Under the pieces are notes generated by a model. It had not been told where the DNA came from. It worked only from the letters and a program-made list of their open reading frames with translations, and ran no database searches. The position numbers and the translations under genes are program-made. This document shows, piece after piece, positions 1-7,564 of a stretch of DNA of 64,000 nt (position 1 is its first letter; each line of letters starts with the position of its first letter). This DNA comes from an uncultured Rhodospirillales bacterium (lineage in GTDB: Bacteria; Pseudomonadota; Alphaproteobacteria; Acetobacterales; Acetobacteraceae), in assembly GCA_903924855.1 (NCBI GenBank), contig CAIYCW010000026.1:1-64000 (forward strand). The letters are read 5' to 3'.

Positions 1-449
1 AGACCGCGCGCAAGGCGTGGGACGAGTACGGCGAGGTCATCGTCTGCGAAAACGACGAGGAGATGGTGCGCGAGGCCGACCGCATCGCCTCCGAACACGT
101 CCAGGTCATGACCCGCGATCCGGACTATTTCCTCAACAACATGACCAATTACGGCGCCCTCTTCCTCGGCGTGCGCACCAACGTGGCCTTCGGCGACAAG
201 GTGATCGGCACCAACCACACGCTCCCCACGCTGAAGGCCGCGCGCTACACCGGCGGGCTCTGGGTCGGCAAATTCCTCAAGACCTGCACCTATCAGCGCG
301 TGCTCACCGATGCGGCCTCCGCCATGATCGGCGAATACTGCTCGCGCCTGTGCATGCTGGAGGGCTTTGTCGGCCACGCCGAACAGGCCAATATCCGCGT
401 GCGCCGCTTCGGCGGCCGCAATGTCCCCTACGGAGAAGCCGCCGAATGA
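1..449 (+). CDS. HisD-like (histidinol dehydrogenase family) oxidoreductase, 3' part
   Basis: This is the C-terminal part of a histidinol-dehydrogenase-family NAD-dependent alcohol oxidase; the reading frame is open from the left edge of the window (codons in phase from base 3). The signature GTNHTLPT corresponds to the GPNHVLPT stretch of HisD. The segment after it (aromatic KTCTYQ, then a terminal helical region ending in VPYGEAAE) fits a HisD-fold C-terminus. It is probably not the histidine-biosynthesis enzyme. It overlaps an SDR gene by 4 bp (ATGA) and lies next to a kinase and a sugar ABC importer, a setting typical of the HisD paralogues that oxidise polyols or sulfopropanediol. The substrate is not known; the N-terminal half lies outside the window. 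Confidence 0.85.
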   Translation, partial: TARKAWDEYGEVIVCENDEEMVREADRIASEHVQVMTRDPDYFLNNMTNYGALFLGVRTNVAFGDKVIGTNHTLPTLKAARYTGGLWVGKFLKTCTYQRVLTDAASAMIGEYCSRLCMLEGFVGHAEQANIRVRRFGGRNVPYGEAAE

Positions 450-1213
450 TCGACCTGCCCCGCACGCCCTCCTTCCGGCTGGACGGCAAGCGCGCCTTGG
501 TCACCGGCGCCGGCCGCGGCATCGGGCTTGCGGCGGCAGCAGCGCTTGCGGAATACGGCGCCCATGTCACGCTCTGCGCCCGCTCCGAGCCGGAACTGAG
601 CGCCGCCGCCGAAGCCATCCGCGCAAGCGGCGGCAAGGCCGATATCCTCGTGCTGGACGTCACCGACACCAAGGCCTTCGCCACCGCCATCGAGGTGGCG
701 GAGCCCTTTGACATCTTCCTCAACAACGCCGGCACCAACCGCCCCAAACACGTGGCCGACGTCACCGAGGAGGATTACGACGCGGTGCTGGACCTCAACC
801 TGCGCGCCGCCTATTTCGCGGCCCAGGCCGTCATCAAGCGCCTGCTCGCGGCCGGGCGCCCCGGCTCGATCATCAACATGTCCTCCCAGATGGGCCATGT
901 CGGCGGCCCCAAACGCTCGCTCTACTGCGCCAGCAAATGGGCGATGGAAGGCTTCACCCGCTCCATCGCGATCGACCTCGCCTCCAGCGGCATCCGCATC
1001 AACACCATCTGCCCCACCTTCATCGAAACCCCGCTCACCGCCCCGTTCCTGGCGGACAAGTCGTTCAGCGACTATGTGCTGGGCAAGATCAAGCTCGGCC
1101 GCCTCGGCCAGATCACCGATCTGATGGGCCCCGTGGTCTTCCTCGCCTCGGACGCCTCCTCCCTGATGACCGGCGCCTCCCTGCTCGTCGATGGCGGATG
1201 GACCGCCGGGTGA
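446..1213 (+). CDS. SDR family NAD(P)-dependent oxidoreductase
   Basis: This is a classical short-chain dehydrogenase of 255 residues. It has the TGAGRGIG cofactor-binding loop near residue 18, the NNAG motif near residue 96, a catalytic Ser in NMSSQMG and the YCASK active-site Tyr/Lys pair. The C-terminus LVDGGWTAG is typical of gluconate 5-dehydrogenase or 3-oxoacyl-ACP-reductase-like enzymes. The ATG overlaps the stop of the HisD-like gene (ATGA), so translation is coupled. With the HisD-like enzyme it may carry out successive oxidation or reduction steps on a sugar or polyol brought in by the ABC importer downstream; that substrate is inferred only. A longer open frame to the left is excluded because it would run through the HisD-like gene. 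Confidence 0.93.
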   Translation: MIDLPRTPSFRLDGKRALVTGAGRGIGLAAAAALAEYGAHVTLCARSEPELSAAAEAIRASGGKADILVLDVTDTKAFATAIEVAEPFDIFLNNAGTNRPKHVADVTEEDYDAVLDLNLRAAYFAAQAVIKRLLAAGRPGSIINMSSQMGHVGGPKRSLYCASKWAMEGFTRSIAIDLASSGIRINTICPTFIETPLTAPFLADKSFSDYVLGKIKLGRLGQITDLMGPVVFLASDASSLMTGASLLVDGGWTAG

Positions 1214-1848
1214 CCGACGCCGCCGACACCGAAGCGCCCCGCGGCCGCGCCACGCGCAAACCCTTCGACGTCCGCCGCGCCGAGATCGTGCGCAAGGCCG
1301 CCAGCTTCTTCGCCCAACACGGCTTCGACGCCACCACGCGCGACCTGGCGGACTGGCTCGGCACCACCCAGCCGCTGATGTATCGCTACTTCCCCAGCAA
1401 ACAGGCGCTGATCGAGGAAATCTACCAAAGCGTCTTCATCGACGCCTGGGACCCCGCCTGGGACGCCACCCTCGCCGATCGCAGCCGCCCCGTGCGCGAC
1501 AGGCTGGTCGATTTCTACAACGCCTACACCGATGTCATCATGCATCCCGAATGGATGCGCCTTTACCTCTTCGCGGGCCTGCGCGGGGTGGACATCACCC
1601 GCCTCTACATCGCACGCGTCGAGGAGCGCATCATCCGCCCGCTGGTGGCCGAAATGGCCGCCGAACGCCGCATGGTCATCACCGCCGAGATGGAACCCCG
1701 GCTGCTCGAACTCGCCTGGAGCCTGCAGGGCGGCATCTTCTATTACGGCGTGCGCAAATTCGTCTACGAAACCCAGGTCCACCAGGAAAAACACGCCATG
1801 ATCGAGGCGGCCATCACCGTCTACACCGAAGCCTGGCCCCAGGCATGA
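1210..1848 (+). CDS. TetR/AcrR family transcriptional regulator
   Basis: This encodes a one-domain repressor of about 212 residues. The N-terminal helix-turn-helix is clear: a stretch of TTRDLADWLGTTQPLMYRYF ending in the usual SKQALIEEIY. The rest is a helical ligand-binding domain rich in aromatic residues. I chose GTG at 1210 because it overlaps the SDR stop as GTGA; an ATG at 1198 in the same frame (adding MDRR) is an alternative. It sits inside the catabolic operon and probably regulates it in response to a pathway intermediate. The ligand cannot be read from the sequence. Confidence 0.9.
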   Translation: MTDAADTEAPRGRATRKPFDVRRAEIVRKAASFFAQHGFDATTRDLADWLGTTQPLMYRYFPSKQALIEEIYQSVFIDAWDPAWDATLADRSRPVRDRLVDFYNAYTDVIMHPEWMRLYLFAGLRGVDITRLYIARVEERIIRPLVAEMAAERRMVITAEMEPRLLELAWSLQGGIFYYGVRKFVYETQVHQEKHAMIEAAITVYTEAWPQA

Positions 1849-2762
1849 CGGTCGATTTCGTGCTCTGCATCGATGGCGGCGGCACGAAAACCGAGGCCTC
1901 GCTCCGCAACACCGATGGCCGAGACATCGCACAATCCCGCACCGGCCCCTGCAACCTGTTCCAAGACCCCGAATCCGGCCTCGCCGCCATCACCCAGGCC
2001 TGGCACGCATGCTGCGCCACCGCCGGCCTCACCCCCGCCGATGCCGCCCCCCGCACCGCCCTGTCCGCGGGCCTAGCCGGAATTCACGCCCCCGGCGCCA
2101 CCGCGCGCCTCACCTCACACTTCGAAGCCTTCGCCGAGCTCTTCCTCTCCAGCGACGGCTACACCATGCTCGCCGGCGCCGTGCCGCACGGCCCAGGCCG
2201 CCTGATCGCGGTCGGCACTGGCACAGTCGGCTGCCGCTTCGATCCGGCGGGACGCTTCATCCTGCGCGGCGGCTGGGGCTTCCCGGTCGGCGATGAGGGC
2301 AGCGGCGCCTGGCTCGGCCTGCAGATGGTCGCAGCCTGGCTGCGCCACCGCGACGGCGCGGAGCGCGATCCCGCCTCCGAGCCCTTGTGGCAGGCGCTGG
2401 AGCTGAAACTGGGACAGGAACGCCACCAGATCCTGGGCTGGCTGCGCGGCGCGCCCCCCGCACATTTCGCAAGCCTGGCCGAAATCGCCCTCGCCTCCCC
2501 TGCCCCCGCAGCCCAGCGCCTGCTCGATCGCGCAGCCACGCATCTGCGACACCTGGCCCTCGCCCTGGGCGGCGAGGAGCCCCTGCATCTCAGCGGCGGT
2601 CTGGCCACCTCGCTGGCACCCAGGCTGCGCGCCCTGATGTCACCCCACCAAGTCACCCCATGCGCGCCCTCCGCCCTGGACGGCGCCTTTGCCATCGCGA
2701 TGGGCATGCGTGACGCCGAACTGCACGCGGCTTCTGGACGATCCCCGGCCCGCGTGAATTAA
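1845..2762 (+). CDS. BadF/BadG/BcrA/BcrD ATPase family sugar kinase (GlcNAc/glucosamine kinase-like)
   Basis: This 305-residue protein has the actin-like ATPase fold of the BadF/BadG family, which includes N-acetylglucosamine and glucosamine kinases. The phosphate-1 loop is CIDGGGTKTEASL at residues 7-19. The central AVGTGTVG and the GGWGFPVGDEGSGAWLG stretch (about residues 140-155) are the GlcNAc-kinase-like signatures, and HLSGGLA is the C-terminal adenosine loop. The ATG overlaps the TetR stop (ATGA). A sugar-phosphorylating role fits the carbohydrate ABC importer that begins 48 bp downstream. The exact sugar is not determined; an amino sugar is the best guess from the family. Confidence 0.85.
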   Translation: MTVDFVLCIDGGGTKTEASLRNTDGRDIAQSRTGPCNLFQDPESGLAAITQAWHACCATAGLTPADAAPRTALSAGLAGIHAPGATARLTSHFEAFAELFLSSDGYTMLAGAVPHGPGRLIAVGTGTVGCRFDPAGRFILRGGWGFPVGDEGSGAWLGLQMVAAWLRHRDGAERDPASEPLWQALELKLGQERHQILGWLRGAPPAHFASLAEIALASPAPAAQRLLDRAATHLRHLALALGGEEPLHLSGGLATSLAPRLRALMSPHQVTPCAPSALDGAFAIAMGMRDAELHAASGRSPARVN

Positions 2763-2810
2763 TACGCAGAGAATATCAATCGCCCCCGGCGAACCCGAGG
2801 AGACCAGCGC

Positions 2811-4067
2811 ATGAAACGCCACACCACCACGCTGCGCGCCACGATCGCCGCAACCCTCTTCAGCCTCTCCACCATCCTGCCCGCAACCGCAGGCGAGCTC
2901 ACCTTCTGGACCTGGCGCCAGGAAGACCGCGCCGCCTACACCGAGCTGTTCCGCGATTTCACCGCCGCCAACCCCGGCATCAAGGTGAATTTCGAGGCCT
3001 TCGCCCCCGAGAACTACAACACCATCGCCTCCACGGCACTCGCCGGCGGCAAGGGTGGAGACGTGCTGCAGGCCCGCGCCTATGGCGTGCTCGAGCAGTT
3101 CGCCAAGACCGGCTATTACCGCAAGCTCGACCAGGCCAGCGTGCCCGAACTCGCCAACCTGCCCGCCGAGGCGCTGGCCGCCGAAACCCTGCGCGCCGAT
3201 GGCGCCGTCTACGCCCTGCCCTACGCCTCGCAGACGCTGGGCCTGTTCATCAACAAGGACGTGTTCGAAAAGGCCGGCCTCACCCCGCCCACCACCTGGG
3301 CCGAGCTGCAAAGCGTGGGGGCCGCCCTCAAGGCCAAGGGCATCACGCCGATCGCCAACGGCACCGCCACCGCCTGGATGGACGAGGTCTTCGCAGGCAT
3401 CTTCACCGCCCCCATGCTCGGTCCCGATTTCGTGGCGGACATCCTGGCCGGCCGCGCCACATTCGAGGACAAGCGCTTCACCGGCGCCCTCGCCCATCTG
3501 CTCGAACTGCGCGACCTGATGCCCCAGGGCTACACCGGCATCGACTACCCCACCTCCCAGCAGCTCTTCCTCAGCGGCCGCGCCGCCATGTTCGCCGGCG
3601 GCAGCTTCGAGATCGCCAATTTCCGCAAGCAGAACCCCAAGCTGAACATGGATTTCATCGCCCCCGTGGCGATGCAGCAAGGCCAGCCGCGCTACGTCGC
3701 CAAGTTCTTCGATGGCGGCTACGCGGTGAACGCCCAATCCCCCAACCAGGAGGATGCGATCAAGCTCGTCCGCTACATGGGCACCAAGGCCTATGGCGAC
3801 AAATTCGCAGCCCTGCTCGGCAACATCTCCCCCATCAAGGGCGTCGAGATCGCAGACCCGCTGCTCGCCAAGGTGGCCCAGCTCAACGCCGTCTCGATCC
3901 CCTACATCATGGCGGTGCATTTCCGCTTCCAATCCCCCACCGGCAGCGAGCTGCTCTCGGCTGGCCTGCAGAAGATGTTCGCGGGCCAGGCCACGCCCGA
4001 GCAGGTCGGCGCCGATGTCACCGCCGGCATCGCCACCTATTTCACCCCCTTCCAGAAGAAACCCTGA
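2811..4067 (+). CDS. Carbohydrate ABC transporter substrate-binding protein
   Basis: This 418-residue periplasmic binding protein belongs to the MalE/UgpB group (family 1 extracellular solute-binding proteins). It starts with a basic region and a hydrophobic signal peptide cleaved near ATAGE, followed by the LTFWTW strand typical of these proteins. A conserved binding-protein motif, YALPYASQTLGLFINKDVFE, lies in the first third. A good ribosome-binding site (GAGGAGA) lies about 8 bases before the ATG. It heads a three-gene unit with two inner-membrane permeases. The ligand is probably a mono- or oligosaccharide or sugar derivative matching the kinase and dehydrogenases upstream. Confidence 0.93.
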   Translation: MKRHTTTLRATIAATLFSLSTILPATAGELTFWTWRQEDRAAYTELFRDFTAANPGIKVNFEAFAPENYNTIASTALAGGKGGDVLQARAYGVLEQFAKTGYYRKLDQASVPELANLPAEALAAETLRADGAVYALPYASQTLGLFINKDVFEKAGLTPPTTWAELQSVGAALKAKGITPIANGTATAWMDEVFAGIFTAPMLGPDFVADILAGRATFEDKRFTGALAHLLELRDLMPQGYTGIDYPTSQQLFLSGRAAMFAGGSFEIANFRKQNPKLNMDFIAPVAMQQGQPRYVAKFFDGGYAVNAQSPNQEDAIKLVRYMGTKAYGDKFAALLGNISPIKGVEIADPLLAKVAQLNAVSIPYIMAVHFRFQSPTGSELLSAGLQKMFAGQATPEQVGADVTAGIATYFTPFQKKP

Positions 4068-4076
4068 GGTGACGGC

Positions 4077-4979
4077 ATGAGGCCGGGCCGCGCGCTCTGG
4101 ATCGGGGTCCTGCTGGCCCCGGCCCTGGCCACCATGCTGCTCTTCGTGGTCTGGCCGCTGCTCGGCGCCTTCGCGGATGCGTTCTACAGCTTCCGCGGCC
4201 TGGCGCCGGACCGTTTCGCGGGCCTCACCAACTTCCAGGACGTGCTGTTCGCCGAACCCTGGCGTAGCACCGCGCTGCAGGCGCTGCGCCACAACCTCGT
4301 CGTCTTCGCAACCCTGCTCGTGGCGCAGAACGGTCTTGCCTTCCTCATCGCGTTTGCCCTGCTCCACGCGCTGCCGCTGCACCGGCTGCACCGGGTGATC
4401 GTCTTCCTGCCGGTGCTGCTCTCGGCGGTGATCGTGGGCGCGCTCTGGAAGCTCCTGCTGCATCCGCTGTTCGGCGCGGTGAATGCCGCACTCGCCTTGC
4501 TCGGCATCGAGGGCCGGCCCTGGCTGGGCGATGCGCAAACCGCGCTTGGCAGCATCATGCTGGCCAATGGCTGGCACTGGGCTGGGTTTCCGGCCCTGCT
4601 CTTCCTGGCCGCCATGCAGCGCATCCCGCGCGAGGTGTTCGAGGCCGCAAGGATGGACGGTGCCGGCGCCTTCATGATCCTGCGCCAGATCGTCTGGCCG
4701 CTGGTGGCACAGGCCACCACCATCATCTTCACCCTCACCTTCATCGGCAGCTTCAACTGGTTCGAGCTGCCCTATCTGATGGCGGGCCTCGCAGGCAGCC
4801 CGGGCGGTGCCACCGATGTGCTGGGCCTGTTCTTCTACCGCACCGCCTTCGGCTCGGTCAGCTCCGGCCTGCAGGATTTCGGCCATGGCAGCGCGCTGGC
4901 CGTGCTGATGTTCGTCTTTCTCGCCGCCAGCTCCGCCGTGGCGCTGCGCTTCCTGCGCCGGCGCGAGATCGAGATCTGA
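4077..4979 (+). CDS. Sugar ABC transporter permease (MalF/UgpA type)
   Basis: This 300-residue inner-membrane permease has about six transmembrane segments. It carries the EAA cytoplasmic loop in the form REVFEAARMDGAGAFMILRQIVWPLV, which docks onto the ATPase. It begins 9 bases after the binding-protein gene and is followed 3 bases later by the partner permease, so the three are co-transcribed. The protein is of standard length for the family. Confidence 0.93.
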   Translation: MRPGRALWIGVLLAPALATMLLFVVWPLLGAFADAFYSFRGLAPDRFAGLTNFQDVLFAEPWRSTALQALRHNLVVFATLLVAQNGLAFLIAFALLHALPLHRLHRVIVFLPVLLSAVIVGALWKLLLHPLFGAVNAALALLGIEGRPWLGDAQTALGSIMLANGWHWAGFPALLFLAAMQRIPREVFEAARMDGAGAFMILRQIVWPLVAQATTIIFTLTFIGSFNWFELPYLMAGLAGSPGGATDVLGLFFYRTAFGSVSSGLQDFGHGSALAVLMFVFLAASSAVALRFLRRREIEI

Positions 4980-4982
4980 CGC

Positions 4983-5807
4983 ATGCACAGCTCCCGCCTG
5001 ACCGGCTGGGCCCTCCAGGCCTTCCTGCTGCTGAACGCCATCTTCATGCTCGCACCGCTGCTGGTCATGGCGCTCAGCGCCTTCAAAACCAATGCGGAGC
5101 TGTTCGCCGCCCCTATCGCCTGGCCGGAGCAGTTCAGCCTGGACAATCTGCGCCTGATCTGGCGGGAGACCAATTTCCCCCGCTACATGCTGAACTCGCT
5201 GGAAGTCACCGCTGCCGCCATGGCGATCCTGCTGGTCTTCGCCACCATGGCCTCCTACGCCCTGGCCCGCTACCGCTTCCGCGGCCGCGACCTGCTGGGC
5301 CTGCTGTTCCTGGCGGGACTGATGGTGCCGCTGAAACTCGCCGTCATCCCGCTTTTCGTGCAGCTGAACTGGCTCGGCCTGATCGACAGCCGCCTGGGCC
5401 TGGTGCTGATCTATGTCGCGATGGGCCTGCCGAGTGCCATCTTCATCCTCACCGGCTTCCTGCGCGGCCTGCCGCATGAGCTGGAGGAATCCGCCCGGAT
5501 GGAGGGGGCCAGCGAGTTGCGGGTGATGTGGTCGGTGATGCTGCCGCTGGCGCGCCCGGCCATGGTCATCGCCGGCATCCAGAACGCGGTGCCGATCTGG
5601 AACGATTTCTTCTTCCCGCTGGTCTTCATCACCAGCGACCGGCTGAAGACCCTGCCCCAGGGCCTGAGCGTCTTCATGGGCGAATACAACACGGATTGGG
5701 GCGTGCTCTTCGCAGGCCTCACCCTGTCAGCCCTGCCCCTGATCGCCCTCTACGTGGTCCTTTCCCGCCAATTCATCGCGGGCCTCACGTCCGGCGCGTT
5801 GAAGTGA
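4983..5807 (+). CDS. Sugar ABC transporter permease (MalG/UgpE type)
   Basis: This 274-residue partner permease has six predicted membrane segments and the EAA loop HELEESARMEGASELRVMWSVMLPLARPA. The C-terminus ends in the typical RQFIAGLTSGALK of MalG-like proteins. It is the last gene of the sugar-transport unit. No ATPase gene follows, although one normally completes such operons; the next genes are a restriction-modification pair. The importer may use a shared MsmX/UgpC-like ATPase encoded elsewhere, or the original ATPase gene may have been displaced. Confidence 0.93.
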   Translation: MHSSRLTGWALQAFLLLNAIFMLAPLLVMALSAFKTNAELFAAPIAWPEQFSLDNLRLIWRETNFPRYMLNSLEVTAAAMAILLVFATMASYALARYRFRGRDLLGLLFLAGLMVPLKLAVIPLFVQLNWLGLIDSRLGLVLIYVAMGLPSAIFILTGFLRGLPHELEESARMEGASELRVMWSVMLPLARPAMVIAGIQNAVPIWNDFFFPLVFITSDRLKTLPQGLSVFMGEYNTDWGVLFAGLTLSALPLIALYVVLSRQFIAGLTSGALK

Positions 5808-5977
5808 CCTCGGGCATTGACCGTCTTAACGATCCATCCATAATTTTGGTACAAAACAAGAACATAGATTGACGAATCGTCGGTCTCCAGGCAGCGTATC
5901 GTGGCAGTTATTTGACGGCAGATGCGGTATGGCACGCCTGGTCTTCCAGCTGAGGCCACACAAGGATCAATCTTCGC

Positions 5978-6682
5978 ATGGACGGCTCCACGCATCCCGA
6001 TGCAACTTCAGAGTTTTTGGCCGTAACCGGGGGTAAATCCTACCGCACGGTGCTGGCGGACCCACCGTGGCAGTTCATCAATCGAACCGGCAAAGTGGCA
6101 CCCGAACATCACCGCCTAAATCGTTACGGCACAATGAAAGTCGAGGATATTTGTGCTTTACCAGTGGCACGCGTCGTACAAGACACTGCGCATCTCTATC
6201 TATGGGTCCCCAATGCGTTGCTTCCGGAAGGCTTACAAGTCCTTTCTGCTTGGGGCTTTTCGTATAAAAGCAACATCATCTGGCACAAGCTTCGCAAAGA
6301 CGGTGGTTCAGATGGCCGCGGGGTGGGTTTTTATTTCCGCAACGTCACTGAAATCCTTCTGTTCGGCGTCCGTGGCAAAAATGCCCGCACACTGACACCG
6401 GGCCGTACCCAGGTGAACTATATCGGGACCCGCAAGCGCGAACACAGTCGCAAGCCAGACGAACAATATAAACTGATCGAAGGATGCAGCCCAGGCCCGT
6501 ATCTTGAGATGTTCGCCCGTGGGGCGCGGCCTGGTTGGACATGCTGGGGCAATCAGGCAGATGCGAGTTACGCTCCAACCTGGAGCACATACGGCCACAA
6601 TTCATCGACTGATCGTCGCAGCCAACCTGCAGGCGAGGTCGAGGCACCGTCAACGCACGCACCTGCTCGTCTTTTGGTCTGA
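5978..6682 (+). CDS. MT-A70 family DNA adenine methyltransferase (modification subunit)
   Basis: This 234-residue protein is an S-adenosylmethionine-dependent N6-adenine methyltransferase of the MT-A70 type. The catalytic DPPW motif is at residues 28-31 (LADPPWQF). The methyl-donor and target-recognition half has the usual HLYLWVPNALLPEGL, SNIIWHK and YFRNVTEILLFGVRG stretches. It lies 2 bases upstream of a BglII-type restriction endonuclease, so it most likely protects the host's own sites. The pair is clearly AT-richer and uses different codons from the flanking genes, suggesting horizontal acquisition. The ATG is chosen because upstream sequence (5808-5977) is non-coding. Confidence 0.92.
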   Translation: MDGSTHPDATSEFLAVTGGKSYRTVLADPPWQFINRTGKVAPEHHRLNRYGTMKVEDICALPVARVVQDTAHLYLWVPNALLPEGLQVLSAWGFSYKSNIIWHKLRKDGGSDGRGVGFYFRNVTEILLFGVRGKNARTLTPGRTQVNYIGTRKREHSRKPDEQYKLIEGCSPGPYLEMFARGARPGWTCWGNQADASYAPTWSTYGHNSSTDRRSQPAGEVEAPSTHAPARLLV

Positions 6683-6684
6683 GC

Positions 6685-7479
6685 ATGCTGACGTCTCTCC
6701 TGGCAAAGGGTTTTCAGGTCTCTTTCCATTCGCATGCGGAGGCCATCCTCAGCGTTGATTTCCCGGAAGCTGTCGCAGAGATCGAAACGGCTTTGCTCAA
6801 TCTCCGCATCCCGATCGAAGAGGTCATCGGAAGTGGCGGAGGAGAAACCAAAGGAACTCAAAGGCTGCGCAGGGCTTTGTCTCAGCTAAACTGGCCGAAA
6901 TTCAAATTTACAATCAAAAAGATCATCAATCAGGAAGAGCGTGAGAGCATCTCTCATGAAATCGACCATGTGCGGACTATGCCAAACGGCACCCGCGTCG
7001 CACTGGAAATTGAATGGAATAACAAAGATCCGTTTTACGACCGGGATCTTGAAAATTTCAAACGCCTACATGCTGACGGTGCAATTTCTGTGGGCGTGAT
7101 CGTGACACGCGGAAAATCTTTACAAGATAATATGAAGGGTTTGGTCCGCAGATTTCTCATCGAACGCCAAATCCACAATTTCGACGATCTGGAAAAATGG
7201 AATTACGCACCGACGCCGAAACAAAAGGCGCAGATCATCCGCCGCATGCAGCGAGACGTTGATCCAATTGGATTTTCAGATGCCTTCACCGACAAATTTG
7301 TCTCTGACAAATACGGTGAAGCCACCACGCATTGGCGCAAACTTGAGGATCGGGTGAACCGTGGGGTCGGCAACCCGTGCCCACTGCTCCTGATTGGTCT
7401 ACCCGACACAATCATCACCTTCGACGAGGCAGAAATAGCCCTGGCTGAGCTGACCTCAGACAACCAAACCGACCCATAA
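6685..7479 (+). CDS. BglII/BstYI-type type II restriction endonuclease
   Basis: This 264-residue protein matches the BglII-family endonucleases. The core is ALEIEWNNKDPFYDRDLENF at residues 106-125, with an acidic residue upstream (D94 in EIDHVR) and an ExE pair at 108-110, in the arrangement of the BglII/BstYI metal site. The N-terminus FQVSFHSHAEAILSVDFPEA is also characteristic. Known members cut GATC-centred sites (AGATCT, RGATCY); the specificity here is inferred only at that level. It follows the methylase after 2 bases. Base composition is lower in GC than that of the neighbours, consistent with a mobile defence cassette. Confidence 0.9.
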   Translation: MLTSLLAKGFQVSFHSHAEAILSVDFPEAVAEIETALLNLRIPIEEVIGSGGGETKGTQRLRRALSQLNWPKFKFTIKKIINQEERESISHEIDHVRTMPNGTRVALEIEWNNKDPFYDRDLENFKRLHADGAISVGVIVTRGKSLQDNMKGLVRRFLIERQIHNFDDLEKWNYAPTPKQKAQIIRRMQRDVDPIGFSDAFTDKFVSDKYGEATTHWRKLEDRVNRGVGNPCPLLLIGLPDTIITFDEAEIALAELTSDNQTDP

Positions 7480-7507
7480 ACGCAGGTGCCCTAAAATAAC
7501 CCGGGTT

Positions 7508-7557
7508 CCAAGGGCCTTTCGGCCCTTGGTGGGGGTCAAGGGGGCAAAGCCCCCTTG
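7508..7557. terminator. Double-hairpin bidirectional terminator
   Basis: Two perfect hairpins lie back to back between convergent genes. The first has 9-bp arms CCAAGGGCC/GGCCCTTGG at 7508-7516 and 7521-7529 around TTTC. The second has 9-bp arms CAAGGGGGC/GCCCCCTTG at 7537-7545 and 7549-7557 around AAA. They separate the restriction gene (ending 7479) from typA (ending 7565 on the other strand) and probably stop transcription from both sides. There is no strong U tract, as is common for such GC-rich elements. Confidence 0.75.
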
Positions 7558-7564
7558 TGTCTCC

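Noticed and set aside
1-449. Annotation of the first gene as the histidine-biosynthesis enzyme HisD
   Set aside because: The neighbours are catabolic and transport genes, and no his genes are nearby; the motif differs slightly (GTNHTLPT), so a HisD-like paralogue is likelier.
2640-5477. A 945-codon open frame on the minus strand opposite the sugar transporter genes
   Set aside because: It is antisense to three well-supported ABC genes, is rich in Gln, His, Gly and Glu without any domain, and is expected from GC-rich codon bias on the opposite strand.
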